DNA from: Mactra quadrangularis
Lineage: Eukaryota > Mollusca > Bivalvia > Venerida > Mactridae
Length of the DNA: 64,000 bases
Assembly (NCBI GenBank): GCA_025267735.1
Contig: CM046297.1
Coordinates: 37,226,011 to 37,290,010, forward strand
Direction: 5' to 3'
Under the pieces are notes generated by a model, which was given only the letters and a program-made list of their open reading frames with translations, was not told where the DNA came from and ran no database searches. Shown one piece after another: positions 22,380-36,160 of the stretch. The position numbers and the translations under genes were made by a program. Positions within the stretch are counted from its first letter, which is position 1; the number at the start of each line of letters is the position of its first letter.

Positions 22380-22630
22380 AAAAACCTTGACCTTGCGATT
22401 TATTTGTTTCTCTCTAAACAACTTGACCTTGTCCAGTCCTGTCAGTCCATCCTTTTGTCCAGGCATGTAAATTTATCCGTGGTTACTATTGGAATTTCAT
22501 TAATTTGAAATTGAATATTTTTAAAGGGAAATTGATGACATTTTTACTTGACTGAAAGTCAATGGACGTATCAGATTTTAATGGTCTCGTTAATATCCTC
22601 GATCTGACCTTGAACCTTGACCTTCATAAA
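22380..22630 (-). promoter_or_regulatory. Cluster of TGACCTTGA sites (TCAAGGTCA on minus strand)
   Basis: CCTTGACCTTGCG, ACTTGACCTTGTCC and TCTGACCTTGAACCTTGACC fall within 250 bases; the complement of TGACCTTGA is TCAAGGTCA. These match the extended monomeric nuclear-receptor site. A functional role is not shown; simple-repeat origin is equally possible. Confidence 0.3.
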
Positions 22631-25584
22631 AAATGTCATTTTAGACATACAGGTGCATAAAAATCATCGTTTTCTATGGTAATAAACAATTTTCATTGGT
22701 TATTGACGATTTTCAATTTTCTTCGAAAGGCTTCAAAGAGTTTTGATGCGTACCCATAACAAATTTGGCCTTGAATTTTTCATTTAATTTTCATTAAGAG
22801 TGTAATTTCCTTTTGTGTTGAATATATGGCCAGTAATAAATGGCCGTCATTATTTAATAACGTGAGATGCTGGACGTTCAACATCACTCGCTGTGTTCAG
22901 GTTACAGGTATTTTAATTTAAAATTACCATATTTAGATTCTCATCGTAAATGTCAGCTAGTATCGTCTCTCTATGGCCGACGCCTTGACCGTTTGAACCG
23001 AACAATCTGTACCGACCACCCGCAAATTAAAGAGTACATGTTAACAGGTTTTGAATAATCATTAGCCTCGAGTTGTTTATTTGACCTGTCACTTGTTTGA
23101 GGTCCACGGAGACAGTGGTTGAAGGTGTGAATTTCACCCCAAGACATTTTCCATATCAAACAAAACTGCTATGTGAAATATGTGAATAAAATATCTACGT
23201 AGAATTGAGCCTGAAACAAATTGTCTTAGCTTTAGGCTGTCTTATATTTTGTTACCGGCAGTAAGACCTGAAATATTATTTACTCAGGAAACCATTTTAT
23301 TTTCACTCGTTTGTTATGCTAGCACTTCCAAAATTTCATGATATAATTCATGATAATTTAAATTCTATTATATGAAACCATACCCCGCCAAAAAATGACC
23401 TAGGCGCATACATTTATAGGAATTTCAATGTCAATCTCTCACAAATTTTGCGCATATTAACTTTTTATTTACGTAAACTTTTGTGCTTGTCACGTAGGAT
23501 CTTTTAACTTTGTTTTCATTTTATGTCATGCATAAAGCTCCATGCAGTTTTGGATTGTATGAAAATCACTCCTCTTTTTTTTTAAATATACATAAATACA
23601 TTTATAAGTATATTGAATGGTCAGTGCATAACTGATCTACATTATCATTTATTTACTTGTAGATAGGCTATTTTTGTGTCAGCCGATCACAGTATGTTAT
23701 TAAAAATAGCTATTTTGAAAGTATCTTTTGAATGGTAATGACTTTTAATATTCAGTTTAGTAATTTTTGGGCTGACATAAAAAGTAAAGAAAAGCAGGGG
23801 TTCTATTTAAAGTTGATCTTTTTATAACATGATTGATAGTGGGAGGGATAAGATTACATATTTTGGTAAACATTTACTTGTCACAGATACAGGACATGTA
23901 TTTTTAGACATTCCTTTTCGATGTAAAAATTTCATCCTGAAGAATGGTGGGTGTGAGGGGGGGGGGGGGGTTAGTGGTTTTCACATTTACGATGATGTTG
24001 TATGTATGTGTATGAAATGGGATTTTGATAAAATCTATGTGAATGATGTAACATATAGCTGGTTTGTTTATCAGGTCATACATGTTTGTGTACTTTTGAA
24101 CATAAAACATATCCTGCTAGTTCTTTTCATTTATTAAATTTTCTTTGTAAAAAGGTGAATATTTCTTAGAAGTGACTGTTTTTAAAGAAGGGCTTATGTT
24201 GAGAGGTATCGGTTGTTTAGATTATAATTGTTGTTGAGAGGTGACTTTTGTTTAGAGGTTTGTTGTTGTTCAGAGGGAAATGTTTCGGAGAGGTGGTTGT
24301 TGTTGAAATAAGCAGTGGCTCACAGAGGCTGGTTGTCCAGTACTGGTAAACCTTCTAAAAAGTCTGAAATATAAAACCAACCAAAGGAAAACCCAGAAAT
24401 TGACATCTTTTATCTCATGTACTTCAAATATGGAAGAATTTTCTAGGACAGAGATTATGTTTGCCGAAGACAAGATCAATTTGTTATCTTCATTATCCGT
24501 CTGCTTCCATTTTAGTTTTTAAATGCTTTAATGTTTACATTTGTTGTCCTGAGAGATTCCTGGTTGCTGATATAAAAAATCCTATTTTGTTTTCCCGTTA
24601 ATCTACGTTCCATCAGAATCGTGTCAATTTTATATAAAACTAAAGCATTATGGGTAATATGTATATGTTCCCGGGGGAGTTTGGTATTTTCGCAAGGGAT
24701 TTGAAAAATCACGGCACCTTTTGACCTAGCTTGATGGAATTTGTATCATTTAATTGTAGAAGTACTTTATATGTAGTGATATGTTGGCACTACTTTTTTT
24801 TTTTACAAGACTTCTCATTGTGTATTTATATGTGTGCTATACTTTTTATCGTCATAATAATTTTTGCCATACTTTTTGAGGGCATGCATACATGTTTTGG
24901 CATGCTAGAGGGCATATTAATCAGGCACACACTTCCTTAAGTGCCATAATACATATTAATGTTCGCACTACTTTTTTCATGTAAATTGCCATTATCTTGC
25001 AATCCTGTTAAATGTCTTTCTTTTGTTGGTATTTAAAAATCGCTCTTTTGGCACCATTTAAATTCCCTACTTTCAGTGTTATGTAAAATACCTTTATTTT
25101 GATGCCATGTAAATGGAACTATTTTTTTGTAGTGAAATGCTGGAACTGTTTTATCACATGTTTATATGTTATTGACAATATTTCAAATGAAATAAATGTT
25201 TATTTATTTGATCAGTATCTCCCTCCCTCTCTCTTTCTCTCTCGTTATCGCACCTTGATTTTTACGTGTTAATATCACTAATGGCTTTTGTAATTAATTT
25301 TGTAACGACGTGATACATTTTAAAAAACTAAAGTATACATTGATTGTAATGGAAGAATAGATTTTTGTCATGAAAATTAAAACAATTGGGAATATTCTCT
25401 TGATATTTGTATATTTTGATAATGAATATTGATGACATGTGGTTGTTTAAAAAAAGGCGGACACTAAAGTAATGAAAACAAAGCGATGCATCACTTTTTT
25501 ACGTTTCACCATCTAACTTAAATATGTTTACAAAATACTTAACATTTGTTCATAAACTGTTATTATATTTTATAGTTTAAGTTA
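22631..25584. other. AT-rich non-coding stretch
   Basis: No gene is recognised in nearly 3 kb. It includes a run of 14 G at 23957-23970 and a CT-rich tract at 25218-25246. The frames at 23829-24137 and 24731-24940 are low-complexity. Confidence 0.45.
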
Positions 25585-25785
25585 AATGCTGATGCAGATT
25601 GATTGACTATTTCGTGTCCCAAAGGGGTTACGGGTTCAAATCCGACACGGAGAGGTTATACCCTTCCATAAATATTTGACAATAATGTCGATTTTCCTCC
25701 ATTGATAAGATAATATGGAGAAGTTTCCAGCCTTGTGGTGAGTGCTTGTTACAGATATGGGTCCAGGAAAATTAGGTTTTTACCC
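25585..25785 (+). mobile_element. SINE family C, 3'-truncated
   Basis: B-box region ACGGGTTCAAATCCGACACG, body GACAATAATGTCGATTTTCC and TATGGAGAAGTTTCCAGCC, then GGTCCAGGAAAATTAGG. The 3' terminal 60 bp are missing or diverged. Confidence 0.8.
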
Positions 25786-27682
25786 AGTTATGTATAGCCC
25801 ATAAGAAGATACTGAATAATTCCAGGATTGGATAGGGTTGACTGTAATGTTGCATCTGAGGCAGGACAAGATTTATTTTATATGAATTGTTGGCCAGTAA
25901 TATATCTTTGCTTTAGTGTTAGCACACCATATTTCGCAAGTGAAGTGGTAACTCACTATTTTCTTATATTGAGTTACAACCCTTATATGCTTAACCTGCA
26001 ATTTGTCATTATAAAATCCCGTAACACATTTACAGGTATTGTTGAAAATTTCAAATGGGATTTGGAAAAGGGGGTTATGTCCTCTGCAGTTGGTGGAAAA
26101 TTTCAGAAGTATAAATTCCTCTGCTCATATAACAAATAGTGCTCTAAGGTTACTCACAGTTGTTCCAATGTCTTTGAAGCTGTCTGCGAATGCTGTCTGC
26201 CCTTTACCCTGACTGGGTTACTGCTTAGGCAGCAAGCAAAACATAGCCTTTGAAATTTGAATATTTTGCTGCCAGCAATCTTTTTAAAAAATGTATGAAA
26301 ATGTCTTTTATAAAATTCATAGTTCTATATTACAAAAAAAATACTAAAAAAGAATCAAATTTCATATCAAGGTTTAGTATCTATAGTACAAACCTTTGGT
26401 CTGGTTTACATTTTTTCAATTTTTTGTGTAGAATGGTTATCATATTTTGGCACTGATCATTGTTCTTCAGAAGCTTGATTGTCATTAAGGTTGTTAACAC
26501 CTTTCCACCTGAGTGACACTGATCAGAATATCTTCTGATAATGAGTCTTAAAACAATATGGCCGACAATCAGATATATAAAACTATTGTTGTACCTGTCA
26601 ATAGATTATTTTTTGGTCTAAATAATTCATGAATTAATGAGAACCAGAAGGGGGGTTGTATTGTTTATTCCGACTGTAATGGAATATTTTTGTTTATTTT
26701 GAATAATAAACTCTTACAGAATGCCTGGATTATATTTCATGACTATTTATGTCATTGATTTTTTTCAATAATTTTTTTTTCATTTAAGGGGAGGAAACTC
26801 TGTATTTGCTGTTTATAAGGGACATATCTCTAGATTTGTGCTAAAAATAAGGGGCCAAGAAACACAAATTTTCAATTATATATTTTATACTTAATTGAAA
26901 AGGGGCAACTTTTATGTCATAATTACTTAATAAAAGGGGCTTTACTCCGAAGTTTCAACTAATACATATTTTAAGTGGTATTATTTATTGATTCAATCAA
27001 GATAACTTTAAATTTGCATACTTACATTGAAGCATTTTGCTTAATAATCAACAGTTGCAAATTAAAGTAAAATTGATTTTTGAAAATATTGATGAATTAA
27101 CGGGAAATAACTGTGTCATTGAAATAGTTTTTATCTTTGTGTCCATTGTTTTCACTTGAACTCCCCCTCCTCGTTATAAATATTTCTTGACCGTCCCTGC
27201 CGACCAAACTTGAGTTTATTTCTTTGTTTCCTTATTTGTCTTAAGATGTAGTTCATTTGTCAAACTCTAAGACAAATCTGTATTTCAAATCATCGGTTCT
27301 TCATCTTAGATCAAGACAAAAATGATTCTTATAAAATCTCTATGGAACAAAATAATGATTGGAAGTCGATTGTTTCCTAAGTACGGTAAATCACATCAAA
27401 AAAATATTATATCGTGAAGTCTCGGCTAAGTCTTGTCAGGTCTCGTCAAAGTCTCATCTAATGATTGAAGTCTCATTTTCTTGTTGTTGTTGATAGAAAA
27501 GATCGTAAATAACAACAGTTACAGCAACAATTATAATAAATAATGTCTTTTCTCTGCGTAGAAAAATCTCTCAATAGAGAACAATTTAAAGTTGTATTAA
27601 TGTAGACCAATTGCGGTTAATAAGGCTGAAGAGAAAACTTGGTTAAAGTTTGATAAAAGATTTCATTTCCTCTACCTTTGTA
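25786..27682. other. AT-rich non-coding stretch
   Basis: The frame at 25828-26139 (103 codons) has no domain I recognise and no convincing splice context. No other gene or repeat is identified. Confidence 0.45.
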
Positions 27683-27690
27683 ATAAACTT

Positions 27691-27978
27691 GTCTGCCTGG
27701 CTAGCTCAGTCGGTAGCACACAAGTCTACTGAATGAGAGGTCATAGGTTCAATTACCTGGCAGGCATACTTTCGTGGAGCTTGGTTAATAAATAATTTCT
27801 ACGGCCATTCTCCCTCCTACCTCTGATTGTAAATCATATAGGGCAGTAGTCAGTCACTGATGGAAGTATGCGCCTAGAAGTGGTAAACAGTGAGTAGGTG
27901 GACTGACCGCCATTATATGACCTATACAATGTGTTGCTACAGGGTAAAACCCTACAAAAACAAACAAACAAATTAGTG
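27691..27978 (+). mobile_element. tRNA-Lys-like SINE (family B) with internal deletion
   Basis: Head CTGGCTAGCTCAGTCGGTAG, B-box region TAGGTTCAATTACC, body CATACTTTCGTGGAGCTTGG, and tail with CAAACAAACAAA. About 30 bp around the usual AACTAAATCCAGAGATTTAG segment are deleted. An 8-bp duplication ATAAACTT flanks it (27683-27690, 27979-27986). Confidence 0.88.
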
Positions 27979-28445
27979 ATAAACTTAAAACCTGTTTTTG
28001 CTGTCCAATTAAAGGTCAAAACCCAATTGATTGAAAAATGCCTACCTTTTTGGGATTTTGGCCCCATATAAAGCCTCTTGGTAAAACGTGTCTGCTTGAA
28101 ATCTAGGTGTCCAAAAACCCGGTCTAGACTTTCCTGAGAAAAAAAGTCAGAGACACAAATTACGTATCATTCATCAAAGATGAAGAATTGATTTATTGTG
28201 GACAAAATAATCAGTTTATTAGACTTGTGTAAGAAAGCTAGACATTATCAGATGATGTATGGTCGTGTGATTGTTACCTCCCTTTGCTGGGTCAGAATGA
28301 TGTAATAGTTAGTTGACCTGATTTAGAAAATTATTTTTTATTATTATTAGAAGTTCAGTCTACGCTGTTTTTAACATAGAATTTTCCTAAAAGCTTGAGA
28401 TCATTGTTTACTATTATTCAACTCTCAGTGAGATTTGTACATTTG

Positions 28446-28476
28446 TATTAACCCCCGCTGATTTAAATGCTCAATG
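28446..28476 (+). mobile_element. Fragment of the GCTGATTTAAATACTC TIR family
   Basis: ATTAACCCCCGCTGATTTAA followed by ATGCTCAATG matches the left arm of the element at 3196-3375. The right arm is not recognised, so this is a partial copy. Confidence 0.6.
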
Positions 28477-28563
28477 TCTGCTTGATTAACACCATATAAA
28501 TACAGGTACCTATTACTACTGATCGTATTTACAGAAGTATTGTATTTGTTGTGAGTATTTATT

Positions 28564-28706
28564 GTTTATGTTTTCTCAACTGTCAAAGTTTGAGTAATTC
28601 CACGGTGAATGTTTAAGCACTATGTCAATTTCACGAGTGTTAGAGGAAGAGCACAAAGTCACCGTGAAATTATTCATGTTTTGACTGTTGAGAAAAAACG
28701 AACAAT
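28564..28706. mobile_element. TIR element (CAACTGTCAAAG family), short copy upstream of KLF exon
   Basis: The left arm TTTTCTCAACTGTCAAAG, TTTGAGTAATTCCACGGTGA is mirrored by TCACCGTGAAATTATTCATG, TTTTGACTGTTGAGAAAAAA on the right. Related copies lie at 53726, 55316 and 55805. It ends about 225 bp before the KLF exon, so it is intronic if the first exon lies upstream. Confidence 0.85.
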
Positions 28707-28715
28707 AAATCAACA

Positions 28716-28808
28716 CCCTATTGTTCTTTGTACACATGTTTTCATCGTAACGGTGAAAGTTTGTTTGTACCGAAGGGGAAACCCCAAATATTTGAATTTC
28801 CGGATATA
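28716..28808 (+). repeat. Dispersed repeat shared with 39741-39838 (minus)
   Basis: ATTGTTCTTTGTACACATGT, GGTGAAAGTTTGTTTGTACC and GAATTTCCGG recur in order, with substitutions, on the minus strand near 39.8 kb. The boundaries and family are unknown. Confidence 0.65.
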
Positions 28809-28932
28809 GTCTATTATATATTGTTTGTGACATGGTGGTCACTTATGTCATTTCCAAACTCTACCAAAAGAGTGGCATCTATGTTGTATGAAAATATTTG
28901 AGACCTTAAAGGGTTTTTTTGTGCATTTTCAG

Positions 28933-31045
<2,113 letters not shown>

Positions 31046-31420
31046 CCTAATCTTATTTAGGGTTTTTCTAATTCTCATACATTTCCATGGAGACGGACTT
31101 GAGCAGACGTTACGTTTATCTTTGGCTTACTTTTCCACGATTTTCGCATCGTTCTGTTGATTTTTACAATTTTTATAGAATATATCAACATTTCATCATG
31201 ACAAACTTTTTGTACTTTCGTATATTTTCCACAGATTTATTTAAATTAGATAAAAAGGTTGCTATGGCAACTGAATTTGCCTTGATGTAATTAAGATTCA
31301 TGGACATTTATTGAACATTTACATCAAATGTAATTCATTTTCTCTTTTTTTGCCTATAATTTTGAATTGTCTTATTTTTTCTTGTGATATTAGTTGAGTG
31401 TTTAAAACACTTACATCTCT

Positions 31421-31558
31421 AAGAGTTCATGATCATTTACTTGATTGTCTTCAAGTTCAAGGTCATTTACTTGATTGTCTTCAAGTTCAAGGTCATTCAC
31501 TTGACATTTTTCAAGTTCAAGGTCATTCACTTGACATTTTTCAAGTTCAAGGTCATTT
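31421..31558 (+). repeat. 30-bp minisatellite with TCAAGGTCA in each unit
   Basis: Five units of exactly 30 bp start at 31421 (degenerate), 31451, 31481, 31511 and 31541, with consensus AAGTTCAAGGTCATT followed by YACTTGAYWKTYTTC. Four units carry an exact TCAAGGTCA (31457, 31487, 31517, 31547). The first two full units share one variant (GATTGTCTTC) and the next two another (GACATTTTTC), so growth by local duplication is evident. The open frame across it (31398-31616) is not a gene. Confidence 0.9.
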
Positions 31559-31807
31559 TTTCTTCTTTGCTGAAGTTGATACGTTTTTTCCTGTAAGAAA
31601 TTGTAAAAATTTATAGAAAACTCAAAAAGCCTTTGAGTTAAAGAATCCTATGTTCAAACATTATTATATTTAATTATTCGTCAATTTTTGTCTATGAATA
31701 TTCATATTAAAGTAAAAATTCGAATATTCATCCAGATTTGTGATATATGTATTGAGTGTTGAATTGATTTAATGAAATGTCTATGAAATTTTTAAGTTAA
31801 TTCAGAG

Positions 31808-31820
31808 ATTTATTTATTTG
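31808..31820 (+). promoter_or_regulatory. AU-rich element in the KLF 3' UTR
   Basis: ATTTATTTATTTG contains overlapping ATTTA pentamers within the inferred 3' UTR. Such elements mark short-lived mRNAs of immediate-early regulators, and vertebrate KLF6 mRNA is of that class. In AT-rich DNA the motif is not rare, so use is inferred. Confidence 0.4.
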
Positions 31821-32080
31821 TAAAGGGACTGGTTCCTGCTAATTATGCAAATTTATGCAAATATATTGGAAGTCAAGGATCTGAATATTCATTAAGTGAT
31901 AAGAAATTTACATATTTATATATTTTTCTTTGATTTGAAAGTTGATCATAAATGTGTATAACAAAATATTTAACTAAAGTAGATATAAAACAACTGCTTT
32001 TCTGCTATCATTTAATTTTAATTATGAATCAATTATTCATATATTCAAATTTATTCATAGATTTAATGTATTAAATTTTG

Positions 32081-32086
32081 AATAAA
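32081..32086 (+). promoter_or_regulatory. Likely KLF polyadenylation signal
   Basis: AATAAA about 1.04 kb after the stop codon, followed within 40 bases by TGTCATG and T-rich sequence. It is the first canonical signal after the coding region on this strand. Confidence 0.55.
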
Positions 32087-32100
32087 TAGTCTCTGTCATG

Positions 32101-33036
32101 AAAGTTTAAAACTTAATTGTATTTTTGTATTGGGCAAGCTTTAGTTATGGTTTATTTTGAAATGTAGGGATATTTTGTCAAGGATGTAGGTGGCACTATT
32201 TTTTGTGATAATCATCAATTTTTTGCAAATGTTCCGACCGACTAAACTGTCTCAAGGCCTAGAATCATAATGTTTACATATTTTGCTCATAAATATTTTA
32301 AATCATCAAATTTTGCTTATTCAGCAAATTTTAACCAAAGAATCTCGGGTTTAGATTTTCATTTTGTAGAACTCGCCCGGTAGCTTGTAGGTTACTCTCT
32401 GCTGGGCTTCTGCTAGCTGGGTTGTAACCCTGTTATTTGGGTTCCTGCTATGGGGGCCTCATTACCTTGCTGGATCCTCAAGTTGCTCAAGTTTAGGCAT
32501 TTTAGGATCCAATCTGATGGAATAAAAATCGGCTTGCAGAAACCCATGTGCTTGATAGGATGATTTTCAACATATTTTTATTAATCACACACTTAGTGTC
32601 TGACTGTTTCAAAACCTTCTTTACTTACCTATGAACTATTATCTTTATTCATTATCAAGTATTAAATCCATTGCCACAAAAATTAATAAACTTCATTGCT
32701 GTCTTTATAGTAATTATGAAATTGTCAAAACTTGTCTTTTTTTCATTTTTTTTTCAAATTTTCAGTCGTGTTGCATAAGAGTATAAAAACTTTTAATTGT
32801 AGTCCAAAAGTCTGTTTAACTTTTAAGTGTTAAAAATGGAAAGCTAATGTTTATTTGTATTTTTTGCTTTTTTCAAATAAGAGTTACAGAATTAGTTGAT
32901 TGTCATTATTTTATTGAAAGTTCAAAATGTATTAGAGTAACTTTCTTGCGTCCAATTTTCTTACATTTTTTCTATTATAAAACAAACACTGATTGAATTT
33001 ATGTTGTTTAATCAATATCATATTTTTATACAATTA
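32101..33036. other. AT-rich non-coding stretch
   Basis: A less AT-rich patch at 32370-32480 with recurring GCTGGG/CTGCTA phrases is present. No gene is recognised. Confidence 0.45.
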
Positions 33037-33396
33037 GGGACTTTAGTCCGTTATCTTTCCCTGATAAAATCTGAAGCAATGCAATTGGTAAGTAGGTCCT
33101 TACAGTTGGAATCCTCGGATTTTATCATTGAATTCCTATGTAAGGATAACAAAATATTTCATCTAAAATCTTTCATGAAAATGAAGATATTTTCAGAAGT
33201 GATGAATTATAGATAGTTCTTTACCTTAAAAATACTTAGTTTGAATTTCAAACAAATTTAATGATTTACAAAAAAGTTATTTAAGTTTAATTTTGGTAAA
33301 TTGACATTGAAAAGTAAGGGTAAAATCTGAGTAATCCAACTAATTGGACCTACCTATTTGAAGTGTATACTAGAGAAAATAACTGACTACAGTCCC
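33037..33396 (+). mobile_element. TIR element (GGGACTTTAGTCAGT family), copy 2
   Basis: Ends GGGACTTTAGTCCGTTATCT and, inverted, ATAACTGACTACAGTCCC. TTA/TAA flanks on the two sides fit a TA target. The interior matches 34611-34972 closely along its length. The frame at 33001-33216 overlaps the element and is not a gene. Confidence 0.9.
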
Positions 33397-33431
33397 TAAT
33401 TCTGTACAATTTGAGCAATGCTTGGTCAGTG

Positions 33432-33520
33432 ACACTTACATTAACCCCTCTGATTTAAGTATTCATTATAGTACTTCTCTACTCAGGATGGATTTAAATC
33501 AGCAAGGTTACTGCATGCAC
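33432..33520 (+). mobile_element. TIR element (GCTGATTTAAATACTC family), short copy
   Basis: CACTTACATTAACCCCTCTG, ATTTAAGTATTCA on the left faces GATTTAAATCAGCAAGGTTA, CTGCATGCAC on the right, with a collapsed centre. It begins 36 bp after the adjacent GGGACTTTAG element. Confidence 0.75.
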
Positions 33521-34116
33521 CACTGACTGCTGAATATAATTTAACGATATTATTTGGCATTTCTAACAAATTTTCCAAAATGAATTTAAATTTGTATGTT
33601 CATTTATAAAATGAATCTATAATGAAATATGAGTGTTTTTGAATACATTATGTGTACAATTTTCTGGGTAAAAAGGCATATATCATTCATTTAATTAACA
33701 CAACATGTTTTTGTTTAATAATTTATTCGTCAATTATGTAAATCATATATATAATATTAATATAGGTTATGAATATTCATTATTTGTTCAGCTGATGATT
33801 ATTCATGGAAAAGTAAATATGTAAATTAGTTTTACATGAAAATTATTAGCATATGTGTTCTGTAGTGAACAAAATAGTTATATAAATATATATATAGTAT
33901 GTATATCGTACCTTAGCTAACTAATCTATTAATAGAATATTTAGTCGGTAATGCACGTTGAGAAAACTGCGGCTACAAAATCAAGCCTTGTACCTCGTGA
34001 TGTGGCTGTCCCAAAACATTGTGTAGCAAAACATGACCATTCTTAGTTGAAAACTCCAACCAGACTGAAATCTTGGTAAAAAAAGAAAAATATAATCTTT
34101 TTTTTTACATTTTTAA
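33521..34116. other. AT-rich non-coding stretch
   Basis: Nothing recognisable apart from a TA-rich tract near 33880-33910. Confidence 0.5.
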
Positions 34117-34198
34117 AAGGTCATCTAGTGCATTCACCTTGTCAAGGTCAAGGTCGGTTTTCAAGGTCAAAGTGTGATAAAGGTCACAAGGTCAAGGA
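34117..34198 (+). promoter_or_regulatory. Cluster of AAGGTCA half-sites downstream of KLF
   Basis: AAAAGGTCATC, GTCAAGGTCAAGGTCGG, TTCAAGGTCAAAGTG, AAAGGTCACAAGGTCAAGG: about six AGGTC(A/G) half-sites in 82 bases, all on the same strand. The spacing includes tight direct repeats. It could be regulatory or a short tandem expansion. Confidence 0.35.
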
Positions 34199-34430
34199 TG
34201 ATAAAAAAGCTGTTTGTTTTCTTAAACTGTATTTTTTTCATGTTCATTTATTCTAATAGCTTGGCTGTTCAAAGAACTGCATAAGATTCACTACTTATTT
34301 GTGTTTCAAGCCGTTGTTTATTTAATGACCCTTGTTATTCCCCTTGCAATGGCACCGAGTAAAATTGTAAAATTATGGGTGGAAACATACAGTATGACAG
34401 GTACTTTTTTCTTAAGTGTTTTGTCATTGT

Positions 34431-34527
34431 GTCATACATTAACCCTGCTGATTTAAATACTTACTACAGTGTTTCTGTACTCATTATCTATTATTCAGTA
34501 TGTAAATCAGTGGGGTTAATGTATGCC
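34431..34527 (+). mobile_element. TIR element (GCTGATTTAAATACTC family), short copy
   Basis: GTCATACATTAACCCTGCTG, ATTTAAATACTTA faces TATGTAAATCAGTGGGGTTA, ATGTATGCCC. It lies 83 bp before the GGGACTTTAG element at 34611, the same pairing as at 3.2 and 33.4 kb. Confidence 0.8.
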
Positions 34528-34610
34528 CAACTTACAGAGGAATAAAATTTGTCAATAACATAGTTATATGCACACCTACGAAATAGTCGAGCAAACTGTC
34601 TGTAGACTTA

Positions 34611-34972
34611 GGGACTTTAGTCAGTTATCTTTCCCTGATAAAATCTGAAGCAATCCAATTGGAAAGTCGGTCCTTACAGTTGGAATCCTTGGATTTTATC
34701 ATTGAATTCCTATGTAAGGATAACAAAATATTTCATCTAATATCTTTCTTGTAAATGCAGATATTAACAGAAGTGATGAAATTTAGTTAGTTCTTTACCC
34801 TAACAATACTTAGCTTGAATTTCAAACATATTAAATGATTTACGAAAAAGTTATTTAAGATTAATTTTGGCAAATTGACATTGAAAAGTAAGGGTAAAAC
34901 CCGAGTAATCCAACTAATTGGACCTACCTATTTGAAGAGTATGTACATGGGGAAATAACTGACTAAAGTCCC
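34611..34972 (+). mobile_element. TIR element (GGGACTTTAGTCAGT family), copy 3
   Basis: Ends GGGACTTTAGTCAGTTATCT and, inverted, AATAACTGACTAAAGTCCC; 362 bp; same orientation as copy 2. Its terminal repeats are the cleanest of the three copies. Confidence 0.92.
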
Positions 34973-36024
34973 TTCTTGAATCTTGTTTTTTGTTTTTTTT
35001 GTTTGTATATGGTAAGGTATGTTCACTGTATATGATATTTTTGTCTGTGATAAAAAAACCACATCAATTAAATTTGATGAATTAATTAATTTAAAATCAT
35101 GTACTATTTGTATGTTATACTTATTATAAATGTATCTTTTGTTTTGTTATTTTCCTTTCATTCATTTATTTTATCTTTGAGGTAGATTTAGTGCATTAGG
35201 TTCATATGAATTCAAAAATTTGTTACTTGATGGAATTACTGTTGGTTGTTTTTATTGAAGATTAGCATAAATGGTTGCTAATGAAGGTTTATTCACCATT
35301 TGTATTGGACTTTAGATAATCACTGGTTAGAAATGTCCCTGATTTCTAGTAATTATTTTAAACACTTAACTTGGCATTTTTTATTTTCTTAGATAAAACA
35401 TGGTCATATGTCATATATGTTACTTACAAAAGTTAACTTTTCTATTATCAAGTTAATATATTTGAGTACTTTATTCCCTCAGTACCTGACAAGTTGTGTC
35501 CCTTTTTTAGTTATTTTTGATAAAATTCACATTTTAAAATAAACATTATATTGTTAGAGTTACATCCCTTTATCTCTCAATCACAATTTAAAATGTATAT
35601 GTTTGCTTGATGAAGATAAATTTGGTCACCTTCCTAAATCATTTATTTATAAAATATTGCCTCTGTCCCTTTAGAACTTCATTTCTCACATTCTGAATTC
35701 TGATTTAAGCTGAAAGTTTATCCATATATACTCATAACAGTGCCCTTCTACCTAAATTAAACCCCAAAAAACATAGTTACCATGTTGTCCCTTGCACCCT
35801 TAGTGAAAAAGGGACCAAGTGATTAGTCTTTGTGGTTTCATTCTTAGAATTTGCTGAAATGCTTTCTTTTGCATTTTTTTTTCATTTTTTTAAATGCTCT
35901 TTCATTTTATTTTAATAATAAACTTTCACATTCCTTATTTGTTGAAATCATTTACTGCTTTTTTCTGTTTCAAAGCATTTTGTGATGTAAAAGTCTGTTT
36001 GCTTCTTTTGTATTCTTAAGCCAA
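34973..36024. other. AT-rich non-coding stretch
   Basis: No gene, RNA or repeat is recognised. Confidence 0.5.
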
Positions 36025-36160
36025 TAGAAAGGGAGACAACTTAAGTGTTTGTGTAATAAAGGGAGAGCACTCTAAGTAATATTTTGTTAAAGGGGGATAA
36101 TTTAGAATTTTGTCCAAGAAAAGAGATAACTTTTTAAAAAGGGTGATTACTCTTACTGCT
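36025..36160 (+). repeat. Degenerate run of AAAGGGAGATAACT-like units
   Basis: GAAAGGGAGACAACTT (36027), AAAGGGAGAGCACTC (36058), TTAAAGGGGGATAATTTAG, AAAAGAGATAACTTT and AAAAAGGGTGATTACTC follow each other every 25-35 bases. The motif recurs singly or in inverted pairs elsewhere in the window. Confidence 0.55.

Larger units (their letters stand above)
31046..32100 (+). other. KLF 3' untranslated region (extent inferred)
   Basis: After the stop the sequence is AT-rich with no continuing frame of interest. The first canonical AATAAA downstream is at 32081-32086, followed by T/GT-rich sequence, giving a likely 3' UTR of about 1.05 kb; later signals could extend it. It includes a 30-bp minisatellite and an AU-rich element. 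Confidence 0.6.

Noticed and set aside
28888..28932. In-frame ATG upstream of the KLF exon as the protein start
   Set aside because: The 15 codons are preceded by no family sequence and are separated from NCLEMERYL by a clear TTTTCAG acceptor at the exact position of the conserved exon boundary; they are intronic.
31046..34198. A new regulatory system formed by KLF and the TCAAGGTCA arrays
   Set aside because: Attractive, but nothing in the sequence links the arrays functionally to KLF; they are reported as separate observations.
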